A DNA stretch of 64,000 nt from Hordeum vulgare subsp. vulgare (lineage: Eukaryota > Streptophyta > Magnoliopsida > Poales > Poaceae), in contig NC_058519.1 of NCBI RefSeq assembly GCF_904849725.1, positions 578,702,676 through 578,766,675 on the forward strand, in the 5' to 3' direction. Positions 12,693 through 22,880 of the stretch are shown here, piece after piece. Numbering within the stretch: position 1 is the first letter of the stretch; every line of letters starts with the position of its first letter. The notes beneath the pieces are model-generated. The model was given only the letters and a program-made list of their open reading frames with translations, made no database searches and was not told the DNA's origin. The position numbers were made by a program, and so were the translations under genes.

Positions 12693-12710
12693 CCCCACGG
12701 TGGGCGCCAA
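12693..12710 (-). promoter_or_regulatory. primer-binding site of the Tat-type element
   Basis: On the minus strand the bases next to the LTR read TTGGCGCCCACCGTGGGG, the kind of primer-binding site seen in Tat-lineage elements, separated from the LTR by one base. Which tRNA serves as primer is not decided here. Confidence 0.7.
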
Positions 12711-12711
12711 C

Positions 12712-13266
12712 TGTCGTGGGTATAAGCCTGACAGTAGATGTGTGGGGTACGAATGAGATGGGCAGAGTCCTAGCTACGGTGAGGTTGTATGAGTTCAGGC
12801 CCCTCTACGGTGGAGGTAATAGCCCTACGTCTCAGTGCTCTTGGAGCTGGTTACCGAGTGTAATATAGAGTACAATGTTTTTCTAACTCTTTTACCAGTG
12901 GGGGAGGGCGGCTTATATAGAGTGCGCTGCCCTCCACGACGGTTCTGATTCAAGGGTGGAGTAGTGGCGATTGAATGCATGCGTTACAGGTAACGTATGC
13001 TATAAATGCTAGTTAATGCACCCAGAAACGTATGGCAGTTTCCCTCCAAGGAGGTTACGACGCACCGAGTGTATCCAGTCTGTAGGTCCGGTGTTCTCCG
13101 AGTCTTAGTCTCCGACTGGATGATTCTGGGCCCGGTACCGACTGGATGATGGGGACACCTTAATACAGTCGGGCATACTTAAGGTCCTGTCCCTTGCGTG
13201 GGGTAGTCCTTGGGTAGGACCTGTAGGACAGGTCTATGACCCTACCCTAGGACTATGACCCCATCA
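12712..13266 (-). repeat. 5' LTR of the Tat-type element (555 bp)
   Basis: Begins TGTCGTGGGTAT and ends ACCCCATCA in plus-strand reading, i.e. TG...CA, next to a primer-binding site on its left. A TATA-like box in minus orientation is at 12913-12919 (TATATAAGC on the minus strand). The LTR itself carries several CCGAGTG motifs. The matching 3' LTR is not in the window. Confidence 0.8.
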
Positions 13267-13494
13267 GGCGACATATAAGAATTTCTAGCAGGAGGTGGTG
13301 TCGCAAAATTACTCATAACTGAAGGTGAATCAAGTGCAGAGCTAGATGGTAGTACCTTACCTGTCCTCGTAGTTGAGGGAAAGACTTTAGTTCTTGGATC
13401 TTTTGGATTCCTCATAGTGATCAGCAGATGTAAATCCCAAGTGACTCAGAGAATATAGATGTGCCTCCCCGACAACGGCGCCAGAAAAAGGTCT
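13267..13494 (-). mobile_element. leader remnant and primer-binding site of an Athila-type element
   Basis: This 228-base stretch is between the Tat element and the next LTR. On the minus strand 13466-13483 read TGGCGCCGTTGTCGGGGA, the Athila-type primer-binding site, set 11 bases from the LTR. It is therefore the start of the internal region of a minus-strand Athila-type element; the rest was separated by the Tat insertion and lies beyond the left edge. Confidence 0.75.
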
Positions 13495-14916
13495 TGATAA
13501 CCCACAAGTATAGGGGATCGCAACAGTTTTCGAGGGTAGAGTATTCAACCCAAATTTATTGATTCGACTCAAGGGGAAGCGAAAGAATATTCTCAAGTAT
13601 TAGCAGTTGAGTTGTCAATTCAACCACACCTGAAAGATTTAGTATCTGCAGCAAAGTATAAGTAACAAAGTAAGGTGATAGCAACAGTAGCAACAGTAAC
13701 CAGTAGCAGCAAAGTAACAGCAGTAGCAACAGAGTAACAACAACAAAAGTGACAACAGTAGCGGCAAAGTAACATAGCAAGGACTAGTAGGAAAAGACTT
13801 GTAGGCATTGGATCGGTGATGGATGATTATGCCGGATGTGATTCATCGTGCAACGGTTATAGCACAGAGAGATAAGTAACTAGCTCCAGTTCGTCAATCT
13901 AATGTAGGCATGTATTCCGTCTGTAGTCATACGTGCTTAGGGAAAAGAACTTGCATGACATCTATTGTCCATCCCTCCCGTGGCAGCGGGGTCCTAATGG
14001 AAACTACGAGATATTAAGGTTCTCCTTTTAATAAAGAACCGGACCAACGCATTAACACTTGGTGAATACATGAACTCCTCATACTATGGTCATCTTCGGG
14101 AGTGGTTCCGGCTATTGTCACTCCGGGGTTGCTGGGTCATAACACATAGTAGGTGACTACAACTTGCAAGATAGGATCTAAAACACACAAATATTGGTGA
14201 CAACATAATAGGTTCAGATCTGAAATCATGGCACTCGGGCCCTAGTGAGAAGCATTAAGCATGGCAAAGTAGTAGCAACATCAATCTAAGAACATAGTGG
14301 ATACTAGGGATCAATCCCCGTCAAAACTAACTCGATTACATGATAGATCTCATCCAACCCATCACCTTCCAGCAAGCCTACGATGAGATTACTCACGAAC
14401 GGTGAAGAGCATCATGGAATTGGCGATGAAGGAAGGTTGATGATGACGATGGCGACGATTTCCCCTCTCCGGAGCCCAAAACGGACTCTAGGTCTGCCCG
14501 CCAGATGAAGAACAGGAGGTGGCAGCGCCTCCGTATCGTAAAACGCGATGAACTCTTCTCCTTGATTTTTTCCCGGGCGACATGGACTAAATAGAGCTGA
14601 GATTGGAGGCGGTGGAGCGTCGTGGGCTCCACAAGCCTGCCAGGCGCGGCCAGGGGGGCCACGGTTGGTGGGCTTGTGGGCTCCATGCTCCACATCCTCC
14701 GCTGATTCTTGCGCCAGTATTTTTCATAAATTCCTGAAAATTTCTCCGTAAATTTTCAGGTCATTCCGAAAACTTTTATTTCTACGGGAAAACAACACCA
14801 TGGCAATTGTGCTGAAAATAGCGTTAGTCCGGGTTAGTTCCATTCAAATCATGCAAATTAGAGTCCAAAACAAGGGCAAAAGAGTTCGGAAAAGTAGATA
14901 CGACGGAGACGTATCA
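13495..14916 (-). repeat. 5' LTR of an Athila-type Gypsy element (WHAM-like, 1422 bp)
   Basis: Plus-strand reading begins TGATAACCCACAAGTATAGG and ends GGAGACGTATCA, so in element orientation it starts TGATACGTCTCCGTCG. This terminal pattern is shared with the Sabrina-like LTR at 58644-60170, but the bodies differ. A low-complexity CAGTAGCAA-rich stretch (about 13650-13770), a GC-rich palindrome (14629-14679) and a TATA-like box (14588-14595, minus) are inside. It is inserted in the reverse-transcriptase region of the Copia element; the right target bases would be 14917-14921 (TGCTC). Confidence 0.8.
14588..14679 (-). promoter_or_regulatory. Athila-type LTR promoter: hairpin plus TATA-like box
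   Basis: Arms CCACAAGCC (14629-14637) and GGCTTGTGG (14671-14679) pair around a GC-rich centre. In the element's direction they lie about 34 bases before TCTATTTA (14588-14595, minus strand). The assignment as promoter is inference from position. Confidence 0.5.
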
Positions 14917-15877
14917 TGCTCCCACTCACCTTTTGGAAATACAAGTTTCTCATAAACTTTGTATAGAACCAAAAACTTTGATCATCTCATCAAAGTGTAT
15001 ATTCCAACTCCGAGATGCTTGCTCCAGTCCATAGAAGGATCGCTGGAGCTTTGCATACTTGTTAGCACCCTTTAGGATCGACAAATCTTCTGGTTGTATC
15101 ACATACAACCTTTCCTCAAGGAAACCGTCGAGGAAACAATATTTTGACATCCTATCTGCAATATTTCATAAATGATGCAGCAACTGCTAACATCATTTCA
15201 ACAGACTTTCAGCATCGATACGAGTGAGAAAGTCTCATCGTAGTCAACTCTTTGAACTTTGTCGAAAACACTTTTGTGACAAGTCGAGCTTTCTTAATGT
15301 TGACTTTTTACCATCATCGTCTGTCTTCTTTTTAAAGATCCTTTCAGAGTTAATAGTCTCATGACCATTAAGTGGTTCTTCCAAAGTCTATACTTTGTTC
15401 TTCATAAATAGATCCTCTCTCGGATTTCATGGCCTCCAGCCATTTGTCGGAACGGGCCCACCATCGCCTCTCCATAGCTCGTAGGTTCATTGTTGTCCAA
15501 CAACATGACCTTCAAGACTGGGTTACTGTACCATTCTGTAGCAGCAGTACATGACCTTGTCGACCTACGAGGTTTCTAGTAACTTGATCTAAAGTCTCAC
15601 AATCATTATCATTAGCTTCCACTTCAATTGGTGTAGGTGCCACAGTAAGAACTTCCTACACCCTGCTACACACACACTAGTTGAAGTGATGGTTCACATA
15701 ACCTCATCAAGTTTCCACCAAAACTCCCACTCAATTCTTTCGAGAGAAACTTTTGCTCAAGAAAGGACTCGTTTCAAGAAACAAACACATTTGCTTCCAG
15801 ATCTGAGATAGGAGGTATACCCAACTGTTTGGGTGTCCTATGAAGATCCATTTATCCGCTTTGGTTTCGAGCTTATT
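14917..15877 (-). pseudogene. Copia pol fragment: end of integrase to reverse transcriptase, decayed
   Basis: On the minus strand, FLDGFLEERLYVIQPEDL and RSFYGLEQASRSWN (about 15130-14970) are Copia reverse-transcriptase motifs. Near 15875-15840 NKLETKADKWIFIG matches the integrase C-terminal region of Angela-like elements. Many frameshifts separate them. The upstream part of the same gene resumes at 26413, on the other side of the inserted 10.5-kb element. The left end is where the Athila-type element inserted. Confidence 0.8.
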
Positions 15878-18800
15878 TGTAACATCCCAAATTTTGGAAT
15901 GTTAATATAATTCTTATATTGTTTGTTTGTTTGCTTGAGTGATTGAAACTTGAGTGAAATTTGAAACTTTTCAAAAACTTTTGAATGAGAGGGAATAAAA
16001 TGACTTTCCCCTTCTCCGGTAAATTCAAATTCAATCATTTAAAAACAAAGAGAGAAGATGACATGACTTCTTCAACTATAAAGAATTTGAACCGAGTTTT
16101 GCAATTGAATTCTTTCAAATATTTGCCCTTGCTTCTCTATTTTTCTTCCCCGAGAAGTACCCCGAAAAGATAAATTCTTGCAAGCAAGAAAGAGCGGAGG
16201 AAAATGACCCTCCCAAAATCAAGGGCATCTTGGAAATATTTTTGAGCCAAGAAAACCAGATCTTTATTGAGAAAATAATTACAAAAGAAAATAAAACCTT
16301 TATGGGTTTTCTCTGAAAAAACATTTTTTTAAGTTTTTATTTTGGCCATGGAAAAATGTTCATCGTGTAGAGATTATTTTTCTAAAAATTTTGGTATATA
16401 ATACCCCTATATTCCGTGCTTAAACTATTTCCTATTACACGTTTTTATTTCCTAGTTTTAATAAAAAGGAAACAACTTTTATTTAGGAAAGGCATCTGGG
16501 CCCAAAAGGAAACAGATCCGGCCCAAGAATCCCATCATCCCCTACCTCCACCGCATTTCATCTTTGGCCATGGCCAGCGCCTCCAGGAAACTTCCTCGCC
16601 GGATTTCGCGGATTCCTTTCCCTCCTAGCTCCTCCCGTCACCCCTATAAGAACCCCACCGGCCTCCGCACTCCATTTTCCCCACCACCGTTGACCGCCCC
16701 TGCCCCACGTCACCGCGCCGCCCACCCCAAACCTCGCCGGAGCCGAAGCTCCGGGAGCCTTTTGGCCGCCCCTGCCGCGCCACCCCAGCGCCCCTTGCCC
16801 CGACGGGAACCTCCTCCATGTACCGCACCACCCCGCCACCTGCACCGGAGCCACCTCCCCTCGCCGCCCCATCGCTGGAGACACTGCCAGGCCGGCAGGC
16901 CGAGCCACTCCAGGAACTCCCCTGCCCGCGCCTCCATCGCCTCGGCCGCCCCAGCCCCCTCCCCCCCCCCCCCCCACGCCGCCGGAGAACCCCACCGCCG
17001 ACCGCCCCCTCCTCCACCGCCCCACCCCGCCGGCGACTTCGCCACCTCGCCAGAGGAAAATCTTCCCCCTGCCAGCAACGGTGAGATTCATCTCTCACTC
17101 TCTGTTTTTTTTGTTTTGCTTTTCTACCGTTAGATCTTTAACCAACGTGTTAGATTAGATCGAAATACCTCTTCGGTTTTTAGCCAAAAACCGAAACGGT
17201 TTTTCTTTAATTATAGTTTAGCCGGAGGACTTCTGTTATATAGCGGCCATTAGCTAGTTAAGCTGTAGCAGTGAACGGTTTTCATCAAATCAGATCATGC
17301 CACGTCATCGGTTCTCTTTTCTATTTTAATTCTGAAATAGAGAGAGTTTCAATTTTCTTTTGCTCATAACTTTTGATCCACAACCCCAATTAGGTTGATT
17401 CTTGTTCCAATAGATCACAATGTTTCTGTAGTTTTCAAAAACATATTATTTGCCTATGTTTGAAATTTCCAAATTTGAATTAGATCAGATTTAGTTTAAA
17501 CCTTGTTTTGCTTATTCTGGGAGTTTACAAATAGGTTCTTAATTAATTCTTTTTGATACTGATCACTAGTGATCTTATTTATCAGTGGTAACAATTTCAG
17601 AATTGTTTGAGTATTTTAGCTCATTATTTATGGTGAAACACTTTCTACTTCACTTCCTTTAGGATTATGACTATATTTCTTTCTTTAGTTGTTTTTAAAT
17701 TATTTTTCTTTTATATTTCAGAAATATTATGTTTTGTTTCTGTTAGTTAACAGTAGGTTTGCAACAAGTTTTGATTTTATTTTTATATGTTATCATGAAA
17801 TCAATTCTAGTTCTCTAATAACTTGCAGTTGGTTTCTCCACTGTTTCAAATCCCGTTTGGAAATACTTTCAAATAGTTTTGTGAAAAATAATTTATTTTA
17901 TCCTATTTAAATTTATATCTTAGTTCCGAGTTATTTAAGTATTTTATTTTTTAGACAAAAACTATTTAGTGTTGATGTAGTAGAAGACTCCCTCGTCTTA
18001 TTTGAAGTTTCCTTCGGATTCTTATTCACCCTCTCTTTTGTTTGGATTGCTAGAATGATTGCTAGTATGAGTGCTTACGTGAATGATATGGTTGTTATAT
18101 AGATTTCATCGGAGAGTGACGAGTAGCCTATCAAGTTATTCCTCGAGAACGAAATTCTTCTTCGTCAACATCGCGAGGCAAGTCATTTGATCATGTATCA
18201 CCTATGTTTTATGCATCGTAGTTCTACCATCCTATGCCCAATTTGCATGCTGACTAGGTACTTGGAAATTACGGTTACATATTGTAGTATCATGTGGTAG
18301 GCACTCAACAACCCCGTTACTTGGCCCGGGACGACAAATTTCATATTGCTATGCTTGAGTAGACGGGATTCTGGTTGAGAGTTTATCACGAGTGATGCGA
18401 GAATAATTTAATAACCAAGACCGGTTAAGTCAAGACTTCTCAAGACCTCGTGATGCAATGCAACTCTGGGTGAAGGATGGTTGATCGGCTCCCTGGAGAA
18501 ACCAGTGGATGACCCGGGATGCTGGAGACATGCCATGACATCTTGCGGAAAGCTTCACCCAGGCTCAAAGAGACGGACGGATATTTCCAAGACCCAAGGC
18601 TTACCTGCACAGCCACAAGTCATTATGGGCTCTGGCTTGGTTGGACAACGCGGCGACTCTGGACAGGCGGTGCCAGCAGATGTAGAAGAATGGTAGGATT
18701 TGGATGGGCATCGACAGGGATTCAAAGGGACCCGTTGAAAGACCATGTTTTGATCATCCGGTCTTCAAACACCCTGAAGTGCGAGGATATACACGGAGGC

Positions 18801-19439
18801 GATCAAATCTTGTGGGGAACATATGCAAAACTCTGCAGAGTACTCAAACCTAATCGATTAGCCGTGTCCACGGTCATGGACAACTTGAGCCAAAGGAACT
18901 GAAGTTATCTGGAATTCTCAACACCATTTATATATGTTTGATGTGGGTAATATTGATAACCTGGGTATGAGAACTGGTTGGCGGAACCATCTCATTAACA
19001 ACCAACAGCGTAGTAATATTTTGCTTTTAGCCCCTCTTGTTGTAGGAGAAAAATTTGCTTTACGCTAAAACATACAACCCCACCTGCCATATATGCATAT
19101 AGTATAGATGACATTTTACCCCCCTCTCATAAGTGACTTGCCGGCATATTCAATATGCTGACCTACACGGCTGCAACGTCTTATGTTGCAGATATTTTCT
19201 TCGACGAGTAAGAGTACGATTCAGGGTTACGGTCCGCACTCAACTTGCGGTTGGTGTTTATTGGGACTCCACTCCCTTGACTGCTTCCGCTGAGATATTT
19301 ACGGTATATATCATTTTTACGCTATTTCCATGTGATTGCACTTTGATATATACATTGATGTACTGTGTGTGCCAGCATACTGATCTAGGGATGGCACAGA
19401 TACACAGAGGCTTGACTCGTTTTGAGTTGGGTCGCTACA
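15878..19439 (+). repeat. left LTR of the LARD-like element (3562 bp)
   Basis: TG...CA ends and near-identity to 22881-26412. The first 45 bases differ at two positions, and small indels occur in the GC-rich part. A TATA-like CTATAAGAAC near 16644 lies in a GC-rich stretch (about 16540-17080) that produces long ORFs on both strands; a long AT-rich part follows. The ORFs are not conserved between the two LTRs and I do not call genes in them. Confidence 0.9.
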
Positions 19440-19443
19440 GAAA

Positions 19444-19456
19444 TGGTATTAGAGCA
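19444..19456 (+). promoter_or_regulatory. primer-binding site of the LARD-like element
   Basis: TGGTATTAGAGCA lies four bases after the left LTR and is close to the initiator-methionine tRNA primer site of plant LTR elements (TGGTATCAGAGC) with one change. Confidence 0.75.
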
Positions 19457-19917
19457 CATGTTGACTGTAGGACATGACCCTAGAAACTAGAAATTCCTTA
19501 GGAAAGGATCTCTCTAAAATTTTATTTCCAAGAACACCTTTTACTTCTCATCTCTTCTGATTTCATCAAACGTTCTCTCTCACCTCAAATAGTTAGACAA
19601 TGCCCTTTCCCCTTTGACCACGTGAAGGATCAACCGACTCCCACTTCAAAGTAAAGAGGATTTCATCATGCAGTTGAAGCTACACCAATTGAAGACTCTC
19701 AAGACCCGAAGAACTCGAAGACCGCGAAGGTTCCAATGTTTATTAGAAGTCCAAAACCCAATTATATACCCACGTTAGTTACGATGATTTGTGAGCCATC
19801 ATTGGTGTGTGTTTTCCGACAGCCACAACTAAAACCTATTCTCAAAAAATATTGTTTGTATTGTGTGTATCTCCCTCTCTCTTACCCGTCTCACCCCCCA
19901 AGCCTCAACCCTACCAG

Positions 19918-20895
19918 ATGGAGTATGAAGCTGGACTTGTAGTCTCTGGACCAATGACCCAACTGGAGGTTGATATATGGATTCAAAACATGGAGAACCA
20001 CTTCGGGAGCAACTTGATCTCAAGGAAGTATGAAGTGGAACACGCTCTTCAGTACTTTACACAAAGTGCTACAATCTGGTGGAAAATGCATCATGCCATA
20101 CAAGGATTTTGTGGAGCAGAAACCTGGGACGAATCCAAGAAGACTTTGTTAAGATCCCGTCATATTCAGAAGTGCTATGATAATCCGAAGGAGAAGACTT
20201 GTGCATGCAAGATCTGTGGAGAAATAGGACACACCCAGGAAGAACACAAGGATCGATGCACTCATTGTGAAGAAAATCACCCAGCTAAGGAGTGCCCAAG
20301 TAGTCAGGTGACTTGTTTCCTTTGTGAAGGAACCAACCACTATCCAACTCAGTGTCACATTTACCCCAAGGTGCAACAGGTTGTCCAACAGCAGAAAGAA
20401 GCAATGAAGGAAACATTCAAGAAGAAGATTCTAGAAGAGCCGGTGATGAACGAAAATATTGAAGACCATGATGGACAAGGCCTAACCAGATTTTTCTCCA
20501 ATGCATGCTACTCATGTGGAGAAGGACATTATTCACAGGATTGCACGAAGGGAAGCCACGAGTATCTGGGAAACATCCCGACGGAAAAAGTGGAGTTTGA
20601 TCCACTTGAAATAGAAGAACTGGCCAAAATAAAGGAGTCCAGAAAGAACAAAAGTACCCTCGGAAGAGCCAAATCTCTGCAGATATAGACCAGAGTCATG
20701 TCAGATGTTAGAAATGCATGGAATTTGGCCACCACAAATACATGTGCTCAGGAAGGAAGCCGGAAACCCAAGGAGCAAAAGCAAACACTAAGACGCCTCG
20801 AGACTTGTCAGAACTCATTTGCTTTCGTTGCAAGGAAGCAAGACATTTTGCTAACGAGTGTCCACAAAGGAAGAAAGCTAAAATGGAGTAGTTAA
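19918..20895 (+). pseudogene. gag-like protein with six zinc knuckles, one stop and frame slip near its end
   Basis: From ATG 19918 (MEYEAGLVVSGPM; upstream in-frame ATG at 19807 is less likely) the N-terminal part resembles a Gypsy gag core: VDIWIQNMENHF, HALQYFTQSATIWWKM, TWDESKKTLLRS. The gag core is short and is followed by CKICGEIGHTQEEH (last ligand His), CTHCEENHPAKEC, CFLCEGTNHYPTQC and, after a charged spacer, CYSCGEGHYSQDC. The frame stops at 20686-20688. Beyond it, other frames hold two more knuckles: one around 20705-20750 with a stop codon inside it (KCMEFGHHKYMC), and CFRCKEARHFANEC (about 20815-20860) ending KKAKME before 20895. In all this would be a nucleic-acid-binding gag with six knuckles, where most elements have one or two. 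It has no pol partner in the element and would need one in trans. Confidence 0.65.
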
Positions 20896-21247
20896 GTTTT
20901 GACCGCGGTAATTAGTGTAATCTGAAGAACTCTTGTTTTTCATGAGATCATGGAGTGAAAAATTTTGTAACAGAAGTCCGTGAGATTGTAATAACATCAT
21001 GAATAAATGGAATTTATTATCTCATGATTGCCTATGTTGAAACTGTATGCGTTGTTTCTCTTCGAAGAAAGATCTCTGAACAATTATGAGGATATGAGAA
21101 AAAAATGGTCTATGCAGGCATGAGTATAATTCATTTTTAAGTGTGGTAGTAATCGGTAAACCCACAGGATCCACTGAGTAGGAATGTACCATAATTACCA
21201 AGGACACACATACATTCCTCTGAGTACCTATTTACTGATACCTGCAG

Positions 21248-21694
21248 ATGACAACTCTCTACGAGTCATTCCTCAAGGGCCCAGAAACGATCATGACCCT
21301 GACCAGTGATCATGATTACCTAAAAATCCTGAAGGACATGATGAAGCACATTCATCTTGAAGGAGATGCAGTCTACAAAGGCTACCCATTCATGGAAAAT
21401 GGAGTGGAACTTTGGTATGTGGAAGTACATCTCCACCGTGTGAAAGGAGTTTGTCCAAAGACTATGGGGCAATACTTTTTCATTTCACGTGTACCACGAG
21501 CAACCTTCTTTGATGCTGTTCGTGAAGCTGCCATGGAATCCATACGTCAGATTGGGGAAATACTTGAAGCAAGACTCCGTCATACCCAGGAATACCTGAG
21601 TGAGGTACGTGCGGAGATGAAGCTCATGGCCACCATGATGAGGCAAAAGATGGATGATTTCAAGGAGCACCTCGGAAAGTTCCAGTGGGACTAA
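21248..21694 (+). CDS. 148-aa ORF of unknown function in the LARD-like element
   Basis: Open from ATG 21248 (MTTLYESFLKGPET) to a stop at 21692-21694. The first 80 residues are mixed, with aromatic residues (FMENGVELWYVEVHLHRV, YFFISRVPRATFF). The last 60 are a strongly predicted-looking amphipathic helix rich in Met, Glu, Arg and Lys (EILEARLRHTQEYLSEV, MKLMATMMRQKMDDF), typical of coiled-coil pairing. I recognise no domain. It is downstream of gag and the only other long frame in the interior, in element orientation, and intact while gag is damaged. It could be a captured or lineage-specific accessory protein. I infer no function. Confidence 0.5.
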   Translation: MTTLYESFLKGPETIMTLTSDHDYLKILKDMMKHIHLEGDAVYKGYPFMENGVELWYVEVHLHRVKGVCPKTMGQYFFISRVPRATFFDAVREAAMESIRQIGEILEARLRHTQEYLSEVRAEMKLMATMMRQKMDDFKEHLGKFQWD

Positions 21695-22880
21695 AATATC
21701 TCCAAGGGAGACGAATGAATAATGTTGGCAGAAATGCTCGATCATACCGAACAATGTGGATGGCAGCATTTGTAATAGAGTACTTTTGAATTGGAGTTTT
21801 TGAGAAGAAATTAAGGATGTAATAAAGGATTGATTATGAAATGAATATGATTTATGGATGAACCAATACCTTTTCATGGTAAACACACCAATGGAAAGTA
21901 TCCCACAGAATGGAGTGTGTACCAAAAATAAGTCCGAGGATTATTATTATATGATGGTTACCCCAAGAATAGGATGGATGAAACACTAGGGAATTTAAAG
22001 GCGGAGTAATTCCAAGTATGCATGCAACCACAGACCCCGGGACTAATAAGGATCCAGCACAACCTTTATGAAGAAAGAAACTTGGAAGAAATTATGATGG
22101 ATCAGCAAACGTTTTCTTAGGAGCATACGAACACCTGAGAATTGTGAAGTCACGATAGATGTTTTGTTCAGCTTGCAGAACCAATAGATTATCCGAACTT
22201 TGTTCGTGGACAAGAGAAATTCTGCAATGCTTGTGAGGATGCCCAAGTGCTAGAATACGATATTCACTAAGCCTTATACAAGGTAATGATTTTAGTGCGA
22301 CATGGCTTGGCCACCTTGACGACTTACTATTATCATTCTCTTGCTATTCGGAATGGTAAATCTGAGAGACTTACCCATAGTGAGAGACGACATTCTTTGA
22401 AGCTTTTGTTTAAGACTTAGAATGGTATAAGAAAAGCCCATGTACATGGCACTTGTTATAAGCGTAGAAATTTTACGGTGAGGATGAAGACAAGACCTCA
22501 CTCTCCGCAGGGTAACCACAAATGGTAGACCACCATGAGAATCATCGATAGGTTATTTAGTATTGATCACGAGTTTGTCAGTTAAGAAGACCCAGTAACG
22601 GAAGAAGCTTGTATCAACAGAAGAACCCTCGATTTTGATGGGAACGTTATGAGTATAATGGAAGAGCATGACCAGAGGAGTTAGTATGAAGACTGTGAGG
22701 AGTCAGATGCCAAAACCAGAGAGGATGTCTAAAATTTTGAGGACCAGTAGCTCTCATATTAAGTGTGCTACCATCCCGCTTTGCCGGAGGTTGGATTTGT
22801 TAGAAGACCCCCAAACCCTAACCTTTCTTTCTAGCCCCTCCGAATCTCGAGGACGAGATCCATTTTAAGTGCGGTAGGTT
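21695..22880 (+). other. non-coding 3' interior of the LARD-like element with pol-end remnant
   Basis: No long frame. Near 22830-22878 one frame reads NLEDEIHFKCGR, like the last residues of Tekay/Del-type pol, followed by the purine-rich AAGTGCGGTAGG and the right LTR. This is the best clue to the lineage of the element. Confidence 0.5.

Larger units (their letters stand above)
1624..13266 (-). mobile_element. Tat-lineage Ty3/Gypsy retrotransposon, minus strand, left end missing
   Basis: From right to left the element has a 5' LTR (12712-13266), a primer-binding site, a gag-pro-RT-RNaseH-integrase polyprotein, a 70-bp tandem array, and a multi-exon gene on the opposite strand. That layout (antisense gene and tandem repeats between pol and the 3' LTR) is known for Tat/Grande/RIRE2-type elements. 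The 3' LTR should lie to the left of the Copia LTR that ends at 1623 and is outside the window. The element sits in the leader of an Athila-type element. The right target-site bases would be 13267-13271 (GGCGA). Few disabling mutations are seen in pol, so the insertion is not very old. Confidence 0.85.

Noticed and set aside
13556..13808. Leucine- and valine-rich minus-strand ORFs that look like membrane proteins
   Set aside because: They are translations of the CAGTAGCAA-like low-complexity stretch in an Athila-type LTR.
16558..17133. Several overlapping proline- or glycine-rich ORFs of 88-189 codons on both strands
   Set aside because: They lie in the GC-rich part of a 3.5-kb LTR, overlap in several frames, and are broken or altered by indels in the other LTR copy (23619-24147).
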